Of a stretch of 30,676 nucleotides of DNA, positions 24,804-30,676 are shown in pieces; the first letter of the stretch is position 1; every line of letters starts with the position of its first letter. The stretch comes from Flavobacterium sp. UBA7680. Its GTDB lineage: Bacteria; Bacteroidota; Bacteroidia; Flavobacteriales; Flavobacteriaceae. A model generated the notes under the pieces. The model had not been told where the DNA came from, did not search any database, and was given only the letters and a program-made list of their open reading frames with translations. The position numbers and the translations under genes are program-made. The DNA is taken from NCBI RefSeq assembly GCF_002482975.1, contig NZ_DLHA01000042.1:11056-41731 (forward strand). The letters are read 5' to 3'.

Positions 24804-25352
24804 CTATTCTCCTCTAATTATACCCGTTACAATTGCTGAAGAAAGCACTTCAGATATTGGCAGTTCAACCGGATCGTAATTTTTGTTATCGCTTACAAGT
24901 GTGATAAAGCTATCAAAATCAGACCTGCATACCCGTTTAACCAATACTCCTCGTGTAGTATTTATAACATAAACTTTGTTCCATTGAAAAAAAGTATCAA
25001 TTGGAAGATACTTACAGGCGACAATATCTCCATTCTGATAATTGGGGTACATGGAAGAGCCTTTTACGGTAATTAAATAATCTGCATCGTCAAAAACCGG
25101 AATTAAAAATTGTTTGCTATCACTAGAAACAGTTGTACTGCCGCAGCTATAAGCTGTTAAGTTTTCTGCTGTTATAAGTGGTAAGTATTTGTTTTTTTTC
25201 TCGCTGCTGTTAAAGCTGTTTTTTAAAACATTCCCATTTCCGGTTATAAGCCATTCTTTATCAATCAGCGGATTGAGTTTACACAGCCTGTTAATGAAAT
25301 CAGTAGATAAATTAACTTTACCATTTAGCTTAATTGCACAATACCGTGTTAT
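24804..25352 (-). pseudogene. S24/LexA-type repressor lacking its DNA-binding domain
   Basis: The frame is open from 25352 down to the stop at 24804 (183 codons). It reads STDFINRLCKLN, EWLITGNGN (linker end of XRE/S24 repressors) and then the peptidase domain: VKGSSMYPNYQNGDIVACKYLP with the catalytic serine, and GVLVKRV with the catalytic lysine. The dyad is intact, so the C-terminal domain could still fold and dimerise, but the N-terminal HTH is gone: upstream of 25352 a stop and unrelated sequence follow. The only ATG in the frame (25052) would start inside the peptidase domain. Originally a phage or SOS-like repressor. Confidence 0.75.
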
Positions 25353-25660
25353 TTATCTTGACAAGGCCTTTCCGGGTGATACGGCTCTCATCTGCAGCTT
25401 CATCCAGGACAATATACCCTTTTTCATGCATCTGGATCAGGGCATCAAGTATTTCTGCCTCTGGGCGGACATATTCTAAGCAAATGTCCTCTGGACATTA
25501 TAGGGGGCATTACTAGAGCGGTGAGCTCCTCCAGCGTACAGCTCCCGGGATAGCTCCGGGCAAGTTTGCTCAGTATCGAGTCAAAAAAGACGATGGTGTT
25601 TCCAAGAAGTAACAGTTTAAAAATAATACAAGCCTTTGAATAAAGATATAAAGATTTCAT
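25330..25660 (-). pseudogene. Unrecognised frameshifted gene
   Basis: The ATG at 25660 begins a frame (MKSLYLYSKACIIFKL..., then TLEELTALVMPPIMSRG). Near 25470-25490 the sense moves to another frame: EYVRPEAEILDALIQMHEKG, YIVLDEAADESRITRKGLVK. The second half looks like a small winged-helix fold. It runs into the truncated S24 gene at about 25350, which suggests a deletion fused the two. I cannot name the family. Confidence 0.45.
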
Positions 25661-25822
25661 TAGGATTTAAAAACTTTTTAAATGTTTTGCCTGATATCCG
25701 AATTGAAATGCACATCCAAAAGGGACTGGCTGGTAATTACCGCTGAAATCAAATTAATCAAGTAGTAAGAATTGCTTGCGGAATTTAATTTGGAGGGTTC
25801 AGCATCACTAAGTTATATAAAA

Positions 25823-25932
25823 TACTTTATATTTTGTTTAATATTTAATAAAAATAGTTAAACAATTATTATCTTTAACATTAAAATATCACCTTACACG
25901 AAATGTACTTTGTTTTGTTTGATATTTAATAA
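25823..25932 (+). repeat. Imperfect direct repeat pair upstream of the SDR gene
   Basis: TACTTTATATTTTGTTTAAT at 25823, continuing ATTTAATAAA to 25852, is matched at 25905-25932 by TACTTTGTTTTGTTTGATAT plus TTAATAAA (a 2-base gap and few mismatches). Could be a duplicated promoter or operator. Confidence 0.5.
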
Positions 25933-25941
25933 ATAATATCT

Positions 25942-25957
25942 GATTTTCTTGAAAATC
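25942..25957. promoter_or_regulatory. Operator-like dyad upstream of the SDR gene
   Basis: GATTTTC-TT-GAAAATC, a perfect 7-bp inverted repeat 47 bases before the start codon. Too short and without a T run for a terminator. Regulator unknown. Confidence 0.4.
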
Positions 25958-26003
25958 GCAGCAGAAACTATTATACCGGCTCTTAAATTTAATCTTTAAA
26001 AAA

Positions 26004-26687
26004 ATGAAAACAATTGTAATTGTCGGGGGCAGTAAAGGAATCGGGAATGCAGTTTTGGTACAGCAGCTGGAAAATTGCAGGGTTTTCAATATCAGCAGGA
26101 CAGCTCCCGATATGATCCATCCGAATTTGATTCACTTTACAGGTAATGTGCTCGGGGATGCTTTACCTGAATTTGAAAGTATTGATGCTTTGGTTTATTG
26201 TCCGGGATCCATAAACCTCAAACCTATTTTGAGCTTGAGCCTTGATGATTTCAGAAATGATTTTGAAATTAACGTGATGGGCGCCGTCAAAGTGATCCAG
26301 CATTATCTGCCGGCTTTGAAAAAAGGCAACAATCCTTCTATTGTGTTATTCAGCAGTGTTGCGGCTAAACTTGGAATGCCTTTTCATTCCAGTATTGCGG
26401 CGTCCAAAGCAGCCGTGGAGGGACTCGTTAAATCACTCGGCGCCGAACTAGCACCGTTAATCCGGATCAATGCCATTGCCCCGACTATTACCGAGACTTC
26501 TTTATCGGCATCAATTTTAAGAAACGACCGGATGAAGGAAAATATGATTCAGCGCCACCCTTTGAAAAATTACCTCAAACCCCAGGAGGTGGCCCGTGTG
26601 GCAGGCTATCTTATGTCTGAAGATGCAGCATCAATTTCGGGTCAGGTTTTTCCGATGGATTATGGTTTGGTAAGTTTTAAACTGTAA
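26004..26687 (+). CDS. SDR-family protein without the catalytic tyrosine
   Basis: 227 aa classical-length short-chain dehydrogenase/reductase. The Rossmann motif GGSKGIG is at residues 8-14, and IDALVYCPGS stands where NNAG is normal. Ser118 (LFSSVAAK) fits the catalytic serine and Lys135 the catalytic lysine, but the YxxxK tyrosine is replaced by Ile131 (SSIAASK). IRINAIAPTITET and ISGQVFPMDYG are normal. It may bind a nucleotide cofactor without normal SDR chemistry. The next gene starts 12 bases downstream, so they form an operon. Confidence 0.88.
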   Translation: MKTIVIVGGSKGIGNAVLVQQLENCRVFNISRTAPDMIHPNLIHFTGNVLGDALPEFESIDALVYCPGSINLKPILSLSLDDFRNDFEINVMGAVKVIQHYLPALKKGNNPSIVLFSSVAAKLGMPFHSSIAASKAAVEGLVKSLGAELAPLIRINAIAPTITETSLSASILRNDRMKENMIQRHPLKNYLKPQEVARVAGYLMSEDAASISGQVFPMDYGLVSFKL

Positions 26688-26699
26688 ATACAGCGCGGC

Positions 26700-28112
26700 A
26701 TGAAAATTCTTTTAACAGGCGCAACAGGTTATATCGGCAAGAGGCTGCTGCCCTTGCTGCTGGATGATGGAAATGAGGTAATCTGCTGTGTCCGCGATAA
26801 AAACAGGTTCTGTTTTCCTGAAAAGTTTAAAAATAAAATACAGGTTATCGAAGTTGATTTTCTGGATCCCGAAAGCCTTAAAAATATCCCCGATGATATA
26901 GATGCGGCCTATTACCTGATCCATTCGATGTCCGGGGCTTCCAATTATGATCAGCTGGAAAGCATTTCGGCAAATTATTTTATTGAAAAAATAAACCAAA
27001 CAAATGCCAAACAGATTATTTACCTGAGCGGAATTGTAAATGATACCTCACTATCCAAGCATTTATCGTCAAGAAAGGCGGTAGAGGAAATCTTAAGAAC
27101 CGCAGCAGTTCCATCAACTGTACTCAGGGCGGGAATAATAGTAGGATCAGGAAGCGCTTCTTTTGAAATCATACGCGACCTGGTGGATAAACTGCCCCTT
27201 ATGATTACGCCAAAATGGCTCAATACGAAATGCCAGCCGATTGCTGTTGGGGATGTTTTAGAATTTTTAATCCGCTCGCTGTTAAACCCGTTAACCTATA
27301 ATGAAAGTTTTGATATCGGAGGACCTGATATACTGACCTACAGGGAAATGCTGCTGGAGTTTGCCAAAGCAAAAAAACTCAGGAGATACATTTACACCGT
27401 ACCGGTTATGACCCCGAAATTATCGTCTTACTGGCTATATTTTGTGACCTCAACCTCCTTTAAGCTGGCCTCAGCGCTGGTGAGCAGCATGAAAGTAGAA
27501 GTCATCTGCAGCGATAACAGGATTAATAGTTTACTGGGTGTTACACCTATCCCTTACCGGCAAGCATTAGAAAGGGCTCTGAAAAAAATTAGTGAAGATG
27601 ATATTGTTTCGAGCTGGAAGGATTCGCGAGTAAGCGGGCAGTTCACAGGAAATGTTTCCCAATATTTAAAGGTTCCAAAAAAAGGCTGTTATATTGACAG
27701 GAGAAAAAGAGCAGTCATAAACAAGGAATATACCATTGCACGGATCTGGTCCATAGGCGGAGAGACAGGATGGTATTATGCCGACTGGCTCTGGGAGCTG
27801 CGCGGGTTCATCGATAAGATTTTTGGCGGTGTGGGGACCAGAAGGGGAAGGACCCATAAAACGCAGATACATGCAGGGGATGCGCTGGATTTCTGGAGGG
27901 TGGTATATGCCGATAAGCAGCAGGGCAAACTGGTTTTATACGCAGAGATGAAACTCCCGGGCGAAGCCTGGCTGGAATTTAAAATAATCAACAATACCTT
28001 ATATCAGGCGGCCACTTTTAAACCCCGTGGACTTATGGGAAGACTATACTGGTATGCCGTGCTGCCGTTTCATGGTCTTATATTTGACGGCATGCTTAAA
28101 AAGCTGATTTAA
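26700..28112 (+). CDS. Atypical SDR with DUF2867-like C-terminal domain
   Basis: 470 aa. The N-terminal part (to about residue 300) is an NAD(P)-binding fold of the NmrA/YbjT type: ILLTGATGYIGKRLLPLL, YYLIHSMSG, IIYLSGIV, STVLRAGIIVGSGSASFEI and QPIAVGDVLEFL. The C-terminal part (IWSIGGETGWYYADWLWELRG, LDFWRVVYADKQQGKLVLYAEMKLPGEAWLEF, ATFKPRGLMGRLYWYAVLPFH) fits DUF2867. Such two-domain proteins are often found near photolyase and stress genes in Bacteroidota (established co-occurrence as I remember it); no photolyase is in this window. Substrate unknown. Confidence 0.88.
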   Translation: MKILLTGATGYIGKRLLPLLLDDGNEVICCVRDKNRFCFPEKFKNKIQVIEVDFLDPESLKNIPDDIDAAYYLIHSMSGASNYDQLESISANYFIEKINQTNAKQIIYLSGIVNDTSLSKHLSSRKAVEEILRTAAVPSTVLRAGIIVGSGSASFEIIRDLVDKLPLMITPKWLNTKCQPIAVGDVLEFLIRSLLNPLTYNESFDIGGPDILTYREMLLEFAKAKKLRRYIYTVPVMTPKLSSYWLYFVTSTSFKLASALVSSMKVEVICSDNRINSLLGVTPIPYRQALERALKKISEDDIVSSWKDSRVSGQFTGNVSQYLKVPKKGCYIDRRKRAVINKEYTIARIWSIGGETGWYYADWLWELRGFIDKIFGGVGTRRGRTHKTQIHAGDALDFWRVVYADKQQGKLVLYAEMKLPGEAWLEFKIINNTLYQAATFKPRGLMGRLYWYAVLPFHGLIFDGMLKKLI

Positions 28113-28116
28113 GCAT

Positions 28117-28218
28117 TCAGGGAATAATATTACTTAATTCGTTTACTGTTTTTGGACCTTTGCGGCCCTGCTGAATAGCATATCGGACTGAATCGTTTTC
28201 ACTAATATTTTCTAACAG
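28117..28218 (-). pseudogene. Cold-shock protein C-terminal stub
   Basis: The minus strand reads ENISENDSVRYAIQQGRKGP and KTVNELSNIIP before a stop at 28117. This is the last part of CspA-type proteins (ENDxVxFxxxxGxKGPxAVNV). The RNA-binding beta-strands with the FGFI and FVH motifs are missing and no start is present. Confidence 0.65.
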
Positions 28219-28298
28219 CCCACAAAGCATTAAATGCTGCAGGCTATCATTTCATTTGGGCATTTTTAGTACATTTGGGAATTGTAAACTCCCTTGTT

Positions 28299-28802
28299 AT
28301 GATAAGTGCTGAAAAACCTGATGCTGGAGACTCAAAAGAAAAAGAGCCAGTAAAAATTCTGCTGGCCGAGGATGATAAAGACGACCAGGAATTATTCATC
28401 GATGCCCTGGATGAAGCGGAGATTGCCTCTGAGGTAACGACCGTTGAAAACGGGCAGCAGCTCCTCGATACCTTAAAAGATAAATCCGAGCCCGATCCCG
28501 ATATTATTTTTATTGATGTCAATATGCCCGTTAAAGGGGGCAAAAAGGCGCTGGAAGAAATAAAGAACGATAAAGACCTTCGGGATATTCCCACCGTTAT
28601 GCTCTCCACCTGGGACCATCCTGCCGACATTGAAGATGCCTTTGATAAGGGGGCGGACCTTTATGTGCAGAAACCCAGTTCTTTTGCCGGTTTTGTGCTG
28701 GTGCTCAAAAAAGTGTTCCTTCTGCACTGGGCAAAAGCTTTACTAAGCCCAGTTATAAGTTTATTTTTTGTTTCTGAGAAGAATATATCTCACAAGGATT
28801 AA
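28299..28802 (+). CDS. Single-domain response regulator
   Basis: 167 aa from the ATG at 28299 (an upstream TTG at 28275 is less likely). A CheY-like receiver: acidic pocket in ILLAEDDKDDQELF, phospho-acceptor Asp73 in IIFIDVNMP, Ser/Thr in VMLSTW, and Lys125 in YVQKPSS. No output domain follows; after the receiver comes a helix-rich tail of about 40 residues (VFLLHWAKALLSP, ending FFVSEKNISHKD). It probably acts through protein contact or in a phosphorelay, as stand-alone receivers do. No partner kinase is adjacent; the PAS stub at 24.0 kb is not likely to be it. Confidence 0.9.
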   Translation: MISAEKPDAGDSKEKEPVKILLAEDDKDDQELFIDALDEAEIASEVTTVENGQQLLDTLKDKSEPDPDIIFIDVNMPVKGGKKALEEIKNDKDLRDIPTVMLSTWDHPADIEDAFDKGADLYVQKPSSFAGFVLVLKKVFLLHWAKALLSPVISLFFVSEKNISHKD

Positions 28803-28965
28803 ATAATCCCCATTGCGATCTGCTTTTAATTGAACCAGCTTTACCTTGTGGCAGAGATAATTGATTGTGTAATTGGAATTGGTATGTGATGCTGTATAAC
28901 CAGGATGGACTAATTGTAAAAAAAGGACTTCAAGTAGTCAAAATACCGCCGTTTAATTTTCCCTG

Positions 28966-29184
28966 TCATTCGTTTATTTTCTCCTTATGATACTGTTTTA
29001 GCCATTTTTCCATTTTCTCCAGCAGCTTTACTTCTTTGGGATCACCAGATGGGTCAGAGAGTCCTATAATGGTTCTTTGATAGTTAAACCTTTTATTTTG
29101 AAACTGGCAGGTGAATTTTGGGAACTCGTTGTGGGATACCAGCCATTTGCCTTTCTCTGCAATTTTAATTTCAAACTTCTTCAT
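28966..29184 (-). CDS. Small hypothetical protein
   Basis: 72 aa, charged and lysine-rich (MKKFEIKIAEKGKWLVSHNE..., ending EKMEKWLKQYHKEKINE). No signal or membrane segment. The beta-like N-terminus and the helical C-terminus give a gene-like composition, but I recognise no family. It stands alone and could be chance. Confidence 0.45.
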   Translation of the reverse strand: MKKFEIKIAEKGKWLVSHNEFPKFTCQFQNKRFNYQRTIIGLSDPSGDPKEVKLLEKMEKWLKQYHKEKINE

Positions 29185-29271
29185 TTTTCATAATCTCCTT
29201 GACAGCTGTATTTACTCAGGCATGACTGCTCTTTGCGCTTGCAGCTGTGTTGTAAACTGCAAAATTAAGAG

Positions 29272-29469
29272 ATTATTGCTGTTGCTGCAGTACAGGGACT
29301 GTTAGGAGGTATTGGATTTACTATGTCAATTTTCATCGCACTGCTTTCCTTTCAACTACCAGAATTTCAAAATGAGGCAAAATTTGCCATTTTAATTACT
29401 TCAGTTCTGGCTGGAATTTCTGTTTTTTTTCTTTTAAGACTTTACAACACGAGACAGAAAAATAATTAA
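29272..29469 (+). pseudogene. NhaA Na+/H+ antiporter C-terminal stub
   Basis: The frame reads AVAAVQGLLGGIGFTMSIFI, ALLSF, then NEAKFAILITSVLAGIS and a stop at 29467. GxxGGIGFTMSIFIALL...AKxxIL is the signature of the last two membrane helices of NhaA. Upstream there is a stop and no start. About 65 of some 390 residues are left. Confidence 0.75.
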
Positions 29470-29740
29470 CAGTTGTAGGGTGTATGCGTATTGTTTAATT
29501 GTTAATACAGTTTTAAACCTAGGCTCGTTAGACCTTGATTTGCAGGCTTTCTATTTTTCAAAAATACCAAGTGCCATGCTTTTGCCACAAATCTCTGATT
29601 GCTAAATATTACAACAGTTTTTGTAGTAATGTTTCGAACTTGAGCCTTCAAATTGTTTTAATACAGCATTATGAGTTCTTGTTAAATCTAAATGCATCGA
29701 TTGTGCTCCCAGTTTAACTCTAGCATCATAAGAAAAGCTA

Positions 29741-30649
29741 TTATTTAATTGCCTGCTGATTCTGAAACTCTTCGATGGTTAAGTTTCCGAGTGCAGAATG
29801 TCTTCTGCAGGTGTTGTAAAAGTTCTCGATATAATCGGTTATTGATTTTTCTGCTTTCTCTTTAGTCTTATATTTATTTTGGTATACCAGTTCTATCTTT
29901 AATGTCTTGAAGAAGCTTTCTGCTATCGCGTTATCATAGCAGTTTCCTTTTCTGCTCATGCTTTGGGTTATTTTATTTGTGGCTAATAAAGCAATAAACT
30001 CATGGCAGGCATATTGCTTTCCTTGGTCTGAGTGAAAGAGTAGTTCCTGATTGTTCTGCAATGGACGATTTAAAAGAGCTTTCATTAAAGAGGTGATGCT
30101 GGTATCTTTTGCTCTCATTGTTTCGCTGATTGACCAGCCGATCACTTTACGGTCAAAAAGGTCTATCACCACAGTGAGATAGATCCATCCTTCATCTGTT
30201 TCGATGTAGGTGATATCAGAAACCAAGATTTCGTTTCTTCTGGATGCCTTAAAAATCTGTTCTAATCTGTTTTCTGCTGATCTGTTATTACGGGGTGGGT
30301 TTGTAGTCTTTTTATATTTAGATTTTGCAATGCTTCTCAGATGGTTTTCCTTCATAATCTGCCCGACAAATTTTCTGGAAACTTTTATCCTGATGGAATC
30401 TAATTCTTTAGCAATTCTAGGGCTTCCGTATCGGCATTGGCTCTAGTGGTAAATTCTTATAATTTCTATTATTATATGGGCTTTCCGTACAGACTTTGCA
30501 GTGGGTGTTCTTTTCCTCCATCGAAAGAAACTGCTTTTGTGAATCTGAAAAATCCGGCACATCTTCTCGACAGGAAATATTTCAGCATTTTCTCTGATGA
30601 ATTCATATTTCACCCGCCGCTCTTGGAGAAGATATTTTGAGCCTTTTTT
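29741..30649 (-). pseudogene. IS3-family transposase orfB, interrupted by an amber codon
   Basis: orfB enters from orfA by a -1 shift: KYEFIRENAEIFPVEKMCRI, the HTH_21-like part (RYGSPRIAKEL, VSRKFVGQIM), then the rve integrase core with all three catalytic residues: DITYIE (Asp), LLFHSDQGKQYA (Asp) and DNAIAESFFKTLK (Glu). An in-frame TAG at 30443-30445 (IYH-stop-SQCRYGSP) splits it, probably from a CAG codon. Reinitiation at the ATG at 30355 would give a 204-aa piece with the full DDE domain but no HTH part. The left end of the element lies somewhere near 29700; the right end is outside the window. Confidence 0.85.
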
Positions 30650-30676
30650 AGGATGTCCCTTTCAATTTCTAATTCT
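30610..30676 (-). CDS. IS3-family orfA, 3' end (continues beyond window)
   Basis: ELEIERDILKKAQNIFSKSGG then stop. This is the typical leucine-zipper end of IS3 orfA. The rest lies right of the window. Confidence 0.7.
   Translation of the reverse strand, partial: ELEIERDILKKAQNIFSKSGG
30643..30649 (-). promoter_or_regulatory. Slippery heptamer A-AAA-AAG for -1 frameshifting
   Basis: On the minus strand the orfA frame reads CTA AAA AAG; slipping back one base joins orfA to the orfB frame (GSKYLLQERRVKYEF). This is the normal way IS3 elements make the OrfAB transposase. Confidence 0.75.

Larger units (their letters stand above)
25661..26003. other. AT-rich intergenic region upstream of the SDR operon
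   Basis: No gene seen. It contains a direct repeat pair (25823-25852 and 25905-25932) and a dyad at 25942-25957, described separately. Confidence 0.5.

Noticed and set aside
27666..27994. Open frames on the minus strand inside the NmrA-DUF2867 gene
   Set aside because: They overlap a well-supported gene and look like its complement.
28247..28630. Open frame of 127 codons antisense to the response regulator
   Set aside because: The sense strand has the full receiver signature; the serine-rich antisense product is a codon shadow.

Overview
The window looks like chromosomal DNA of a flavobacterium (Bacteroidota, Flavobacterium or a close relative). The evidence is the low-GC, AT-rich spacers, the absence of strong Shine-Dalgarno sequences, a promoter of the TAnnTTTG type, and Bacteroidota-typical families (DUF5977, RHS with a DUF6443-like N terminus, DUF5777 barrel, OB-fold tRNA_anti-like protein, carotenoid operon with an SRPBCC gene). 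Functions are read from motifs in the translated sequence; no database search was run. Layout: (1) 1-5.2 kb is a polymorphic-toxin-type locus: the end of a DUF5977-repeat surface protein (six exact 195-bp units), a 1157-aa RHS protein with a C-terminal domain that looks like a permuted papain/NlpC-LRAT-type hydrolase, and an overlapping small lipoprotein that is the likely immunity partner. A terminator and a tRNA-3'-end-like fragment (possible attachment site) follow. (2) 6.2-7.8 kb is an FAD oxidoreductase with a Rieske-like tail that has lost two of its four cluster ligands. (3) 7.8-19.0 kb is a stretch bracketed by two decayed, same-direction IS6-family transposase fragments. It holds a secreted fasciclin protein, ferrochelatase (hemH), a frameshifted AraC regulator, two YceI paralogues, a c-type cytochrome lipoprotein, an OB-fold protein, a DUF5777 barrel, a small membrane protein, a truncated-hemoglobin lipoprotein, glutamyl-tRNA reductase (hemA), an IS3 remnant and an ECF sigma/anti-sigma pair. 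The theme is heme supply (hemA, hemH) next to envelope proteins that use heme (cytochrome c, globin). (4) 19.0-23.5 kb is a carotenoid operon: a MarR regulator behind two related dyad operators, crtI, crtB, a decayed gene, an SRPBCC protein and crtZ. Together they would make phytoene, desaturate it to lycopene and hydroxylate beta-carotene, but no lycopene cyclase is present here. (5) 24.0-25.7 kb is a gene graveyard: a PAS/kinase stub, a secreted protein with several frameshifts, a beta-barrel C-terminus, an S24 repressor piece without its HTH, and an unrecognised broken gene. (6) 26.0-28.8 kb holds two SDR-type proteins (one without the catalytic tyrosine, one with a DUF2867-like tail), a cold-shock-protein stub and a single-domain response regulator. 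(7) 28.9-30.7 kb holds a small hypothetical gene, an NhaA C-terminal stub and an IS3-family element with an amber codon, running off the right edge. The strongest candidates for something new are the RHS toxin domain with its lipoprotein partner, the heme-envelope module between IS6 remnants, and the two enzymes with missing catalytic or ligand residues. The many stubs point to a genome region under heavy decay and rearrangement.
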